NCBI RefSeq assembly: GCF_001027285.1
Contig: NZ_CP011509.1
Span: 10,192,501 to 10,256,500, forward strand
DNA from: Archangium gephyra
GTDB lineage: Bacteria > Myxococcota > Myxococcia > Myxococcales > Myxococcaceae
Direction of reading: 5' to 3'
Length of the DNA: 64,000 nt
Position numbers and translations under genes: made by a program. Position 1 is the stretch's first letter. Each line of letters opens with the position of its first letter. The notes beneath the pieces are model-generated. The model was not told the origin of the DNA. It did not search any database and was given only the letters and a program-made list of their open reading frames with translations. Below, in pieces: positions 8,650 to 18,821 of the stretch.

Positions 8650-8710
8650 CCGTTTTCCTGCCTCCCTCCAAGGGGGGTATAGAGGGCCTTTTTCCCTGGA
8701 GGTCCTCGAC

Positions 8711-9781
8711 ATGAAGCCACGTCTTCGCCTGCTCGCCGCCGCCGCCGCCCTCTGCCTGGGACCGGTGGCCTGGGCGGGAGCCCCGTCCAACACGGACCCC
8801 TGCGCGGGGCGCAGCCAGGCGTCCTGCAACGCACTGGGAGTGGTGGAGAAACCGTCCCTCCAGCCGGCCCGGGGCGGCCTCGGGGCGGCCGAGCGTCAGC
8901 AGCTCACCGGCCGGGCGACGAAGATGCTGGAGGTGGTGCTCCAGGCGCCCCAGTTCCACCCCCCCAAGGGGATGAGCCTCCACCCGACCATCACGGTGGA
9001 GGGCCCCCCGGCCCACGCGGCGAAGCACCACCCGGCGATGGTGCGCACCACCCTGCTCGCCAAGCTCATCGACGTGGAGAACAAGCGCGCCGCCCAGGAC
9101 AAGAAGACGGGGGCCTGGAAGGGGACCGGCGAGGGCCCCATCCTGCGCCTCCACGTGAACGACCTCGGCGTCTTCCTGAGCAACGACACGTTGGACCTGT
9201 CCAAGCCGGCGCAGTTCTTCTCCGCGCCCAAGAAGACGGGCGAGGTGCAGGGCTTCCCCGTCTATGACGTGGGGGGCAAGGAGGTGCTGCTGCTCAGCAA
9301 GGGCGACGCCCTGCCCTGGAAGGCCTTCTCCGTGGAGAGCTACATCCAGATGCTCCTCTCCCAGGAGCAGGAGACCCAGGCCCTCATCCGCGACCAGCTG
9401 GCCTCCGCCACGGGCGCCGAGAAGAAGCAGCTGGAGAAGACGAACGCCGAGCAGCAGGCCACCCTCGACGCCCTGAAGCAGCAGCTCGCCCAGCTCTCGC
9501 CCGCTCAGCGCCAGGCGGGCGCCTGCCAGAGCTCCAGCAACACGCGCGACAACCCCTCGGGATTGGATTTCACCTGCGGCGCCTCCTCCAATCCGCTGAT
9601 GGTGGCCAACCAGGACATCTTCCCCCGCACGGCGGCGAAGGGCTCGCAGCGCTTCCTGACCCTCACCACCACCTGGGGCGTGCTGCCGAAGGATGACCGC
9701 ATGCCCAATGCCCTGGGGCGTGTGATGCGCGCCTCCCTGCAGGACATGGACCTGAAGGCCCTGCAGGCGATGCTCGACTGA
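8711..9781 (+). CDS. Exported protein of unknown function
   Basis: 356 residues. The start at ATG 8711 is chosen because GGAGG precedes it by eight bases and the protein then opens with a textbook signal peptide (MKPRLRLLAAAAALCLGP, cut near AWA-GA). The open frame extends back to 8582 without a credible start. A central helical stretch around residues 220-265 (rich in Gln, Glu, Lys) looks like a short coiled coil. Three cysteine-containing patches (DPCAGRSQASC, ACQSSS, FTCGASS) may pair. No family recognised. It is divergent from the Tad-like operon and converges on the AAA ATPase. Confidence 0.8.
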   Translation: MKPRLRLLAAAAALCLGPVAWAGAPSNTDPCAGRSQASCNALGVVEKPSLQPARGGLGAAERQQLTGRATKMLEVVLQAPQFHPPKGMSLHPTITVEGPPAHAAKHHPAMVRTTLLAKLIDVENKRAAQDKKTGAWKGTGEGPILRLHVNDLGVFLSNDTLDLSKPAQFFSAPKKTGEVQGFPVYDVGGKEVLLLSKGDALPWKAFSVESYIQMLLSQEQETQALIRDQLASATGAEKKQLEKTNAEQQATLDALKQQLAQLSPAQRQAGACQSSSNTRDNPSGLDFTCGASSNPLMVANQDIFPRTAAKGSQRFLTLTTTWGVLPKDDRMPNALGRVMRASLQDMDLKALQAMLD

Positions 9782-9808
9782 GCCGGGCCCGCCCGCTCCG
9801 AGGTATCA

Positions 9809-9836
9809 GGGGTGAGGGGGGCCACTCCCCCACCCC
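9809..9836. terminator. Imperfect GC-rich hairpin between convergent genes
   Basis: GGGGTGAGGGGG and CTCCCCCACCCC can form an imperfect stem of about 10 pairs in the 63-bp gap between two convergent genes. No T-run. A shared terminator is likely but unproven. Confidence 0.4.
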
Positions 9837-9844
9837 GCCACGGC

Positions 9845-11599
9845 TCACCCCTCCTCGAGCAACATCTTCAGCTCGCGGACGCGCCGGGTGACATGGTCCC
9901 GGTCCAGTCGGCGGAAGCTCTCGGGCAGCAGCTCGCGGCTGGTGCACTCCTGCACCGCCACCAGGTTCTGCAGCTCGATCTCCAGCGGGTAGCTCGGCGG
10001 CACGAAGTCCTCGAAGACGGCCTTGAGGTCCTCCACCGTCGCCTGCTCGCGGCCCTGCGACAGCGCCCGGAAGCGCGTGCGCACCAGCACCGCCTCCATG
10101 TCCGCGCCGCTCAGCTGCCGCGTCCCCGTGGGAATCAGCTCCGAGATGGACGTCACGTCCAGCTTCAGGCCCGTCTTCTTCTGCATCACCTTGAAGAGCT
10201 CCTCCCGCTCCGCTTCCGTCTCCGGATAGAAGAGCGCGAGGTGCTCCTCGGCGCGGCCCTGCCGCTTGAGGTCGATGGGCAGCAGGTCCGGCCGGGCCGT
10301 CAGCAGGAACCACACAATCTTGCCGCGGTACACCGTGTTGCCCATGAACGAGGCGATGGAGCCGAAGATGCGGCTGCTCGTCCCCGAGTCCCCGCCCGAG
10401 TCCCGGTTGCCCAGGAAGGTGTCCGCCTCGTCCACCATCACCGCCACCGGCCAGAGTGCCTTGAGGAGGTTGAAGATCTTCTCCAGGTTGGACTCGGTGA
10501 CGCCCTGCCACTGGCTGCGGAAGTTGAGGAACTTCACCACCGGGATGCCGATCTCGCCGGCGAAGCAGGACACCATGAACGTCTTGCCGGTACCCACCGG
10601 GCCACTGACGAGGTAGCCCATGGGCATCACCTCGATGCGCCCCTTCTTCAGCGCATTGGCCGCGTGGCGCAGCATGTCCTTGGCCTTGCCGTGGCCCGCC
10701 ACCGCGTCCAGCGTGTGCACCGGCTCGATGAACTCGAGCAGGCCATGGCACTCGGCCTGGATGAGCTCCTTCTTCTTCTCCTTGAGCAGGTCCGTGGTGA
10801 TGCGCACGTCGCGCTCGAGGGCCTCGGTGAGCACGCGGTCCAGGTTGATGCGGGAGAGGCCCGCCGTCATCTTCGCCAGGCCCGCCAGCGGCACGTCCGA
10901 CACCGCCGCCAGCTTCTTGCCCTCCAGCTTGTAGCGCACGTACTCCAGCCGCTCCTCCTCGGTGGGCAGGGGCAGCTCGATGGCCGCCACGTACGGGTTG
11001 CGCGACAGGCGCTGGGACACGTCCGCCAGGTTCTCCGCCAGCAGCACCACCGAGGCGTCACCGCCGAGGAACTGCGGATCGTGCGCCCACTTCTCCAGCG
11101 TGGCCAGGACGAAGCGGTCCTCGGCCGACAGGTGGCTCATCTCCCCGCCCGGCACCAGCGTCTCGGCGAAGTCGATGATGAGCGCCAGCGACTTGCCCTC
11201 GCTCAGGCGCATCCGCAGGAAGTTCTCCAGAATCTGCAGCGCCCGGGCCGGATCCCTCGGCAGGCTCTTGGCGTAGTCCGTGCCGTAGAGCGCGTCGTAG
11301 CCCGCCATGGTCCGCTGGAAGTCCTTCTGCGTCTCCGGAGACGCGGAGCGGATGCCCGACGAGCGGTCATAGAAGATGACGTGGTCGCGCCCGCCGAAAA
11401 GCTCCTCGGACAGGAAGGTGCGCAGGGTGCCGAAGCTCCGGCTGCCGTCCTCCTGGGTGGTGGGCTGCAGATCCCTCACCGCTCCGTAGAGCAGGAAGGT
11501 GCTGACGGTCTTCGTGTAGTACTTCTGGGCCAGCTTCTGGGCCCAGACCGGCAGCCCCGAGAGTGGATCCGCCGCCTCGGCCTTGCGTGACTTGGACAC
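9845..11599 (-). CDS. AAA+ ATPase with one degenerate and one intact AAA module
   Basis: 584 residues from GTG 11599, chosen because GGGAGG lies nine bases upstream; the frame is open to 11632. The second half is a classical AAA module: Walker A GPVGTGKT near residue 333, Walker B VAVMVDEAD, and an arginine-containing LDLKRQGRAEE-like region (here IDLKRQGRAEEHL). The first half has AAA-like topology (SLALIIDFAETL, then VVLLAENLADV) but no P-loop. AAA ATPases remodel or unfold proteins; tandem forms with a dead first ring include Vps4/Cdc48 relatives. It is a lone gene, 73 bp downstream of the PEGA kinase. Substrate unknown. Confidence 0.85.
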   Translation of the reverse strand: MSKSRKAEAADPLSGLPVWAQKLAQKYYTKTVSTFLLYGAVRDLQPTTQEDGSRSFGTLRTFLSEELFGGRDHVIFYDRSSGIRSASPETQKDFQRTMAGYDALYGTDYAKSLPRDPARALQILENFLRMRLSEGKSLALIIDFAETLVPGGEMSHLSAEDRFVLATLEKWAHDPQFLGGDASVVLLAENLADVSQRLSRNPYVAAIELPLPTEEERLEYVRYKLEGKKLAAVSDVPLAGLAKMTAGLSRINLDRVLTEALERDVRITTDLLKEKKKELIQAECHGLLEFIEPVHTLDAVAGHGKAKDMLRHAANALKKGRIEVMPMGYLVSGPVGTGKTFMVSCFAGEIGIPVVKFLNFRSQWQGVTESNLEKIFNLLKALWPVAVMVDEADTFLGNRDSGGDSGTSSRIFGSIASFMGNTVYRGKIVWFLLTARPDLLPIDLKRQGRAEEHLALFYPETEAEREELFKVMQKKTGLKLDVTSISELIPTGTRQLSGADMEAVLVRTRFRALSQGREQATVEDLKAVFEDFVPPSYPLEIELQNLVAVQECTSRELLPESFRRLDRDHVTRRVRELKMLLEEG

Positions 11600-11633
11600 C
11601 GACACACCCCTCCCGCCCCGGACGGGGCGCACA

Positions 11634-11657
11634 CGCCCGCCCCTAGCCGGGCGGGCG
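11634..11657 (-). terminator. Hairpin after the PEGA kinase gene
   Basis: CGCCCGCC / GGCGGGCG forms a perfect 8-bp stem with an 8-base loop, 15 bp past the kinase stop codon. A second short GC palindrome (11616-11629) follows. No T-run. Confidence 0.45.
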
Positions 11658-11672
11658 CCTCTCTTTACCGCT

Positions 11673-14165
11673 CTACTTGCAGCCGCGCTGCTTCTTCAGC
11701 CGCCCCTTCACCTGACCCGAGCCGGGAGCCACCTCCACCTCCGCGTCATCGTGGCAGCGCAGCTTGAGGCTCACCTGCTTCACGCCGTTCTCCAGCCTCA
11801 CCCGTTTGGGCGTCGTGCCCACTTCCTTGCCACTGGCGAAGATGGTCGCTCCCGACGGCGTGGACGCCACCTCCACCTCGAAGCCATCCGCCTCGAGCTT
11901 GAGGTCCATCGGCTTGCCGTCCACGGCCAGGGTGAGGCGCTCCTGCTTGGGCTTGAAGCCCGGGGCACTGGCCTCCACCGCCACCTCGGTCCCCTCGGGC
12001 CGCTCATCGAGATAGGGAGAGCTGCTGCCCTTCTCGCGCACCACCTTGCCGTCCACCTTCAGTTCCGCGTCCGCCGGCTGGGTGACGATCACCAGGCGCG
12101 CCATCCGCACCTTGCGCTCGAGCTTCACTTCCAGCTGAAAGGGCGTCATCCCCTCGGTGATGTCCACCTGCTGGGTGAACGGATGGTAGCCCTCGGCACT
12201 CACCATCACCAGGGCAGGACCGGCCTTCACCTGCTGCAGCACGGGCAGCTTGGACGTATCCAGCTCCTGGCCGCCAAAGCTCACCCGGACCGGGGCCTTC
12301 ACATCGGGCACGTTCACCATGATGTAGCCCATGGGCACCGGCCGCGACATGAAGAAGCCGGCCGCCCCCGCCACCAGGAGCAACACGACGGCGAGCCCGG
12401 CGATGAGCGGCATGCGGCTGGGCGCCGCCTTCTCCGAAACACGCGCCGGAGCGGCCGCCGGAGGAGGAGCCGCGGCCGGAGCGCCACGCTGGGCAGCGGC
12501 GGCGGCGCGCAGCGGCGTGGCCGGCGTGAGCTCCATGGCGTCCTGCGACTCCGGCTCCTCCAGCAGAGGAGGAGGGGGAGCCGGCGGGGAGGAGCGCGGG
12601 GCCGCCACCGCTGGCATGGCCGCCAGCGACGCACGCGGCACGACGGGCGGCTCGGCCACCGGAGGCTCCGGACGCACGGCGCGCAGCCCGTCCATGGTGT
12701 TGCGACCCTGGCGGGCCACGGTGGTGCTCTCCGCGGACGGCGGGGCGGGCGAGAGCGTCGGAATGGACGGCCGCGGCGGGGCCGCCAACCCCGGCGACCG
12801 CATGGCCGCCATGCGTTGGGCGGGCTGCTCGTCGATGACGGGCGGGCGCGGCACCTCCACGGGCGTCACCGTGCGCCCGGGGCCCACGAGGCCCGGCTGC
12901 GTGGTGGGCTCCTCGAGGTACTCGGGGCTGCTGACCACCATGGTCGCGCCGGACTCCTCCTCCGGCACCGGCGGCGCCAGGGGCGTGGGCGCCGTCAGCT
13001 TGGGCATGGCGCCCAGCGTGGGGGCCCTGCGCACGCCACCCAGCGAGGGGTTGGCGGGCATGGGAGGCGACACGGGCGGCTGGCTCGGCACCGGCACGCT
13101 GGCCGGCACCTGCACCTGTGGCGCCGACGAGGCCCCACTGAAGCCCATCTCGATGGCGGCCAGCATGCCCTCGGGGGGCTTGATGTCCGCGTACTCCTGC
13201 AGCCGCTGCTTCTCGCGCTCCACGTCCTCGGCGAAGGTGGACTTCATGTACTGCATGAGGTCCTTGCGCCCGAAGATGGAGTCCGACGTCAGCAGGAAGC
13301 GCTGCAGGTCGTCGCCCAGCTCGTTGGCGTACTGGTAGCGCTCGTCCACATCGCGCGCGAGCGCCTTGAGGACGATCTTCTCCAGCGCCTCGGGGATGCG
13401 GCGGTTGTACGTGGAGGGCGGGGCCACCTCGGCCTTGCGCACCTTCTCCAGCACGCTGAAGTCGCTGTCACCCACGAAGAGCCGCTCGCCGGTGAGCATC
13501 TCGTAGAGACACACGCCGATGGCGAAGATGTCCGAGCGCCGGTCCAGCGGCAGGCCTCGGATCTGCTCCGGGCTCATGTAGCCGAACTTGCCCTTGAGGA
13601 TGCCGGCCTGCGTCTTGGTGGCCTTGCCCGCCGCCTTCGCGATGCCGAAGTCGATGACTTTGACCTCGCCCTCGAAGGAAATGAGGATGTTCTGCGGCGA
13701 GATGTCGCGGTGGACGATGTTGAGGTCCTGGCCCTGGTTGGTCTTCTTGCGGTGGGCGTAGTCCAGGCCCTCGCACATCTTGGAGACCACGTAGGCCACC
13801 AGCGGCACCGGCGCGGGCTCACCCTTCTTCCGGCAGCGGTCGAAGATGGCCCGCATGTCCCGGCCGGGGATGTACTCCATCGCGATGAAGTAGCTGTTGG
13901 TGATCTGCCCCAGCTCGTAGATCTGCGCGATGTTGGCGTGGTTCAGCTGGACGCTGATCTTCGCCTCGTCGATGAACATCGAGATGAATTCATCGTCCTC
14001 GGCGATGTTCGGGAGGATGCGCTTGATGGCGACGAGGCGCTCGAAACCTCCCGCGCCGAACATCTTTCCGCGCCACACCTCCGCCATACCGCCGATGTTG
14101 ATGCGGTCCAGGAGGAGATATTTCCCAAACGGGATGGGCTGCCGCTTCGGTTGAGTGGTCGTCAC
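11673..14165 (-). CDS. Eukaryotic-type Ser/Thr protein kinase with PEGA repeats
   Basis: 830 residues starting at GTG 14165. The kinase domain spans about 12-290 with ATP lysine K48 (VAIK), catalytic D154 in HRDISPQN and D172 in DFG, so it looks active. A Pro/Ala-rich linker (about 330-580) leads to a single transmembrane helix at about 584-605. Beyond it are PEGA-type beta repeats (about 610-800), usually extracytoplasmic and thought to bind cell-wall or surface ligands. The topology is that of a membrane receptor kinase, of which myxobacteria carry dozens. The last 12 residues are basic with a terminal Cys. Targets cannot be read from the sequence. Confidence 0.95.
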   Translation of the reverse strand: MTTTQPKRQPIPFGKYLLLDRINIGGMAEVWRGKMFGAGGFERLVAIKRILPNIAEDDEFISMFIDEAKISVQLNHANIAQIYELGQITNSYFIAMEYIPGRDMRAIFDRCRKKGEPAPVPLVAYVVSKMCEGLDYAHRKKTNQGQDLNIVHRDISPQNILISFEGEVKVIDFGIAKAAGKATKTQAGILKGKFGYMSPEQIRGLPLDRRSDIFAIGVCLYEMLTGERLFVGDSDFSVLEKVRKAEVAPPSTYNRRIPEALEKIVLKALARDVDERYQYANELGDDLQRFLLTSDSIFGRKDLMQYMKSTFAEDVEREKQRLQEYADIKPPEGMLAAIEMGFSGASSAPQVQVPASVPVPSQPPVSPPMPANPSLGGVRRAPTLGAMPKLTAPTPLAPPVPEEESGATMVVSSPEYLEEPTTQPGLVGPGRTVTPVEVPRPPVIDEQPAQRMAAMRSPGLAAPPRPSIPTLSPAPPSAESTTVARQGRNTMDGLRAVRPEPPVAEPPVVPRASLAAMPAVAAPRSSPPAPPPPLLEEPESQDAMELTPATPLRAAAAAQRGAPAAAPPPAAAPARVSEKAAPSRMPLIAGLAVVLLLVAGAAGFFMSRPVPMGYIMVNVPDVKAPVRVSFGGQELDTSKLPVLQQVKAGPALVMVSAEGYHPFTQQVDITEGMTPFQLEVKLERKVRMARLVIVTQPADAELKVDGKVVREKGSSSPYLDERPEGTEVAVEASAPGFKPKQERLTLAVDGKPMDLKLEADGFEVEVASTPSGATIFASGKEVGTTPKRVRLENGVKQVSLKLRCHDDAEVEVAPGSGQVKGRLKKQRGCK

Positions 14166-14175
14166 GTGGGTGCGT

Positions 14176-14199
14176 GGCTCGGTGTTTGAGAGCCGAGCC
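14176..14199. repeat. Inverted repeat ahead of the kinase gene
   Basis: GGCTCGG and CCGAGCC form a perfect 7-bp dyad with a 10-base centre, 11 bp upstream of the kinase start and 68 bp after the stop of the preceding leftward operon. It could terminate that operon or serve as an operator for the kinase. Confidence 0.4.
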
Positions 14200-14266
14200 T
14201 ATCGACCGCGCCTCCATAGGGTCAACCGCGCGCCGTCCCCCACCCCCAGAACGTCCCACGTCACCC

Positions 14267-15064
14267 TCAGGGAGTGGGGGCCGGAGCCAGGGCGCCGGCA
14301 TCCGTTGCCTCGGGCGCAACAGCGGATTCCTCCTTGGAGGAAGGAGCCAGCGGGAGAGCGAGCGGCTCTCCCTCTTCCTCCTCGGGCGGTGTGGGTTGCA
14401 CGACCGCCACGTACGTCTGGCCCTCCACGGACAGGACCGTGGGCAGCCCGAAGCGCTCCCCCGCTGGCAGGGCGACCAGGGAGACCCAGGCCGTCTTCCG
14501 GTCCTCGGCCACGCAGTAGATGAGCGTCCCCACCGCGAGGCCCGGCGCCTCCCGGACAGGCCCCTGACACCCCGGCCGCACCTGGAGCGACCAGGCCGCG
14601 GCGCGTTGTCCCCGGACGAGGTAGGGGGGTGGCTCCAGTTCCGCCAGCAGCGGCTGGAGCACCGCCGGGTCCGACGGGACGGTGCGCCCATCGGACAGCG
14701 CCTCGGCCTTCTCCTCGAGGTAGCGGAGCACCAGGACCGCCAGGTCCTCGGAGCGCGTGGGCTCCTGGTTCTCGGCGCGCACCAGATCGACGAAGAGGGC
14801 GCACAGCAGGAGGATGGGCAGCAGCCGGTAGCCCTTGAAGTCCTCGCCCCTGCCGCGCACCAGCCCCCACAGGACGACCCCGAGCACGCCCACGGTCGCG
14901 GCGAGCACCACGGCGGGCCACACCACCGGGGGCGGCTCCAGGAAGGCGGACACCTCGGCACTCCGGGCGCGCGACCCATCCATCAGGTCCCCCCCGTAGA
15001 GCCACGCGAGGGCCAACAGGGAGGCGGCGTTGCCGAGGAGCGTCTTGAAGGAGGGCCGCTTCAT
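14267..15064 (-). CDS. Membrane protein with three predicted helices, last gene of an ABC operon
   Basis: 265 residues. Hydrophobic segments at about 10-25, 48-70 and 80-95 precede a soluble part that begins after VRAENQEPTRSEDL, and an acidic Glu-rich and Pro/Ala-rich tail ends the protein. It opens with ATG 15064, overlapping the stop of the permease gene by 4 bp (ATGA), so the two are coupled. No family recognised. The setting suggests an accessory to the ABC transporter. Confidence 0.75.
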   Translation of the reverse strand: MKRPSFKTLLGNAASLLALAWLYGGDLMDGSRARSAEVSAFLEPPPVVWPAVVLAATVGVLGVVLWGLVRGRGEDFKGYRLLPILLLCALFVDLVRAENQEPTRSEDLAVLVLRYLEEKAEALSDGRTVPSDPAVLQPLLAELEPPPYLVRGQRAAAWSLQVRPGCQGPVREAPGLAVGTLIYCVAEDRKTAWVSLVALPAGERFGLPTVLSVEGQTYVAVVQPTPPEEEEGEPLALPLAPSSKEESAVAPEATDAGALAPAPTP

Positions 15065-16340
15065 CCAGCGAGCGTGCGTGCGGGGTCCGTGGCCGCGGCC
15101 CTGTGGCTGGGGAACCAGGCGCCGGCCACCGCGGCCAGCAGCCCGAGCACCACGCCCCCCACCACCACGGGCCAGGGGAAGGAGAAGAAGCTCTCGGGCT
15201 TGAAGGGGAATTGCGGCAGGTAGGAGATGGCGAGCCGGTCGATGAGCAGCGCCAGCAGCAGCGCGGAGACGGTGCCCAGGAAGCCACCGGCCACGCCCAC
15301 CACGCTGGCCTCGGCCAGGACGATGTTGCGCACGTCCGAGCGCGAGGCCCCCACCGCCTGCATGACGCCAATCTCCTTGGCCCGCGCGCGCACCGAGGCG
15401 CTCAACGCATGGGCGATGTTCACCGCCGCGAGCACGCAGATGAGGATGGACAGCAGTGCCAGCGCGGACGTGGTGAGCGTCACGGCGGCGCCCACGTTCT
15501 CGGCGAGCCGCCGCTCCTGGTCGTCGATCTCCAGGCCCATCTCCCGCACCGCCGCCATGATGCCGGGCACCGCGCCGGGGCTGGTGGCCACCAGGGTGAT
15601 GCCGGTGTACGTCTCCGCGTCCTGGCCCAGCTCCCGGTTGAGACGGATGGCGGCGTCCAGGGGAATGGTGACGCCCGCGAGCAGCGCCCGGTCGGACGCG
15701 CCCACCACCTGCACCTGGGAGTTGATGACGGCGACGTCGGGCAGCGGGGCGGTCACGTAGGAGCGGTTGAAGTCCACCGGGAGCGTGAAGCCCACGAGCA
15801 GGCTCGGGGTGAGCGTGGGCAGCTTGCGGGCCGGGGCGAAGGTGTTGTTGTAGATCTCCAACAGCCGCGTGGAGATGAGGCCCGGCAGCGGCTGGCCCGG
15901 CCCCGGATCCACGAACTTGCCGAGCTGCACGTCCCCCTCGACGAGGCCGGGCTCCACGCCCACCGCGAGGACGTCCATGCCCATGCGCATCTTCCGGCCG
16001 AAGAAGTCCCCCTGGTAGAGACTCGCCGCGGGGGCGCGCACGCTCATCTTGCGGTAGAGCTTCTCCACGCCGGGCAACGCCTGGAGCCGCTCCACCATGG
16101 TCGCGTCCAGCTTGCCGCCCCCGAGGAACGAGCCGAGCGACACCGCGGGAGGCACCACGTCCACCAGCCGCGCGTCGTTGGGGAAGATGCGCTCGCGGAT
16201 GACGCGGCCCACACCGAGGCCCAGGCCCACGAAGAAGACGAGCGCCCCCACGCCCATGGCCACACCGAAGGCGGAGAAGAACGCGCCCCGCCGCTCACGC
16301 GCGAGGCTCAGCCGCACCAGTTGGGACAGCGCCGCCAGCC

Positions 16341-16344
<4 letters not shown>
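15061..16344 (-). CDS. ABC transporter permease, FtsX/MacB family
   Basis: 427 residues with the MacB/LolC layout: one N-terminal helix (about 22-45), a periplasmic core domain (about 50-280), then three helices near 290-315, 340-365 and 385-410 in the FtsX-like domain (RARAKEIGVMQAVGASRSDV is the conserved cytoplasmic loop). Such permeases do not transport across the inner membrane. They pull lipoproteins or peptides from its outer face, powered by a LolD-like ATPase. The ATPase is the next gene upstream with a 4-bp overlap, supporting one complex. Only one permease gene is present, as in MacB-type homodimers rather than LolC/LolE. Confidence 0.9.
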
Positions 16345-17032
<688 letters not shown>

Positions 17033-17036
<4 letters not shown>

Positions 17037-18643
17037 TGGGGTGCCAACCAGAGGGTGAGCTCGGCCTGCAGGGCCTTCTCCTTCTCGGAGAGGCCCAGCG
17101 TGACCGCGCGGAGGTCATCCGTGGCGTCCAGCCAGCGCACCGTGGTCGCCTTGATGGCGAAGCCGCCAATGCCCCAGGCCTCGGAGGGAAGCGCCTTCAC
17201 CGCGTCGGCGAGGCGCCGCAGGTCCAACACCGCCCCGAGCACCGGGCCCTGGAGCGCCGGGCGCAGGTCCTCGGCCAGGGGGCTGGTACCCGCGGGGCCC
17301 TTGAGCCGGGGGAGCGCGGCCTCGAGGCGCGACTGCGGCGCGGCGAGCACCACCTTGTCGCCCACCGAGGCGAAGTGCGCGCCCTCTCCCTGCCGGTACG
17401 AGGTGAGGTAGACGCGCTGGCCGCCGACGTCCGCGGGCTTCACCTCGGCGCCGAAGCGCTGGGCGATGGGCGGCACCTTCTCCAGCGTGGAGGCGAGGGC
17501 CCCGGGGTCCTTCCCCTCCCCCACCACCACCAGGTGCACGAAGCGGAAGGGGTTGGTGCGCCGCAGGTCCAACGACGGCACGCCCGCGCTGAATTGCGCG
17601 GTGGGCGCCAGGGACACGCCCGCGACGAGGCCGGGCTTGAGCTTGTCCAGCACCTCGCCCTTCAGGTCGAAGCCACTCTCCTGCACCGCGCGGGTGACGT
17701 AGGGGCCCACGAGGTAGGGCCAGACGCCGCCGAGCTGCGCCGGGTCTCCCCGGTAGCGGGCCAGGAGGAAGCTGTCCTCCGGGAGGTAGCCGAGCAGATC
17801 CGTGGCCTGCTGCGGCACGAGCGCGGCGAGCGAGTCCTGCGTGTCCGGCCACGGCGTGTCCATGCGCAGCGTCACCGCGCGCTCGCCGAGAGAGCCCGCC
17901 AGGGTGACGGCCTGGGTGGTGCCGGCCGGAACGAGGAAGCCCGTGCCACCGGGAAGGAAGGCGTAGAAGTCGCGCTCGGCGGGCAGCCGCTTGAGGGAGG
18001 CATTGAGGAGCGGCTCCTCGACGAGCGATTTCTCCACGGGCAGCGTGGCGTAGCCGGAGAGCTGGGACACCATGGCGCCCGCGCCCAGCAGGGCATAGTC
18101 GCCGGTGAAGAGGAGCCCCAGCGCGGGCTGCGGCGCACCGGGCCGGGTGAAGGTGACGAGCGTGCCACCAGCGACCTTCTGCTCCGCGGTCTGCGAGGCG
18201 CCGAGCCGGTCCCTCGCGAGCTTGGAGAAGGTCTCCCGGAGGGTCTTCTCGTCCTTCACGCCAAGCACGGAGAAGGCCTGGCTGCCACCGAGCAGGGCCG
18301 CGCCCGCGCCCCGGCCCGGGTCGATGCCCGCGGCCTCCATGGCCTGGCGGCTGCGCAGGTCCACGCCCACCTGACGCATGATGCTGGAGACGTAGGCCTC
18401 GGCGGACGAGGCGTTCTGGAGCTGGGCGACGAAGTTGGCCAGCTTGAGGTTCTGGAAGCGGGCGAGCCGCTCGCCGAAGGTGCCGAGATCCGGAACGACG
18501 AGGGCGGCCTGGGCGCCACGGGGGAGGAAGCGGGCGGGGTTGTTCGTCTTCACCCCCTGGGCGCCCTGCTTGTCGCCGCAACGGGAGCAGCCGGCGAACA
18601 CGAGCAGCACGAGCAGAAGCCAGGGCGAGGCGCGGCGGAGCAT
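17033..18643 (-). CDS. Large lipoprotein, first gene of the ABC operon
   Basis: 536 residues with a lipobox (VFAGC, Cys 19) and no further membrane segments. The mature part has repeated blocks of 'bright' beta-strand pattern (ALVVPDLGTFGERLARF, SFLLARYRGDPAQLG, VTLRMDTPWPDTQDSLA). This resembles DUF3352-type proteins, but I cannot assign it securely. Its coupling by ATGA overlap to a LolD-like ATPase suggests it is a client or periplasmic partner of that transporter. The start at ATG 18643 has no strong ribosome site. Confidence 0.8.
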
Positions 18644-18821
18644 AGAAACAGGAGTGCAGACGGCCCCGGGCCCGGAGTCAAATTCTTCCTGCGGAAGCTT
18701 TGGAACGGCCGTCCGGGGGGAGACCTTGCCCTACCCGGAAATGCACTGGGAGAGTGGGTGATCAACCCGCGGCCCGGCGAGTCCAGGAGGCGGCGATCCC
18801 CACACAAAGGCGAGCACCTCC

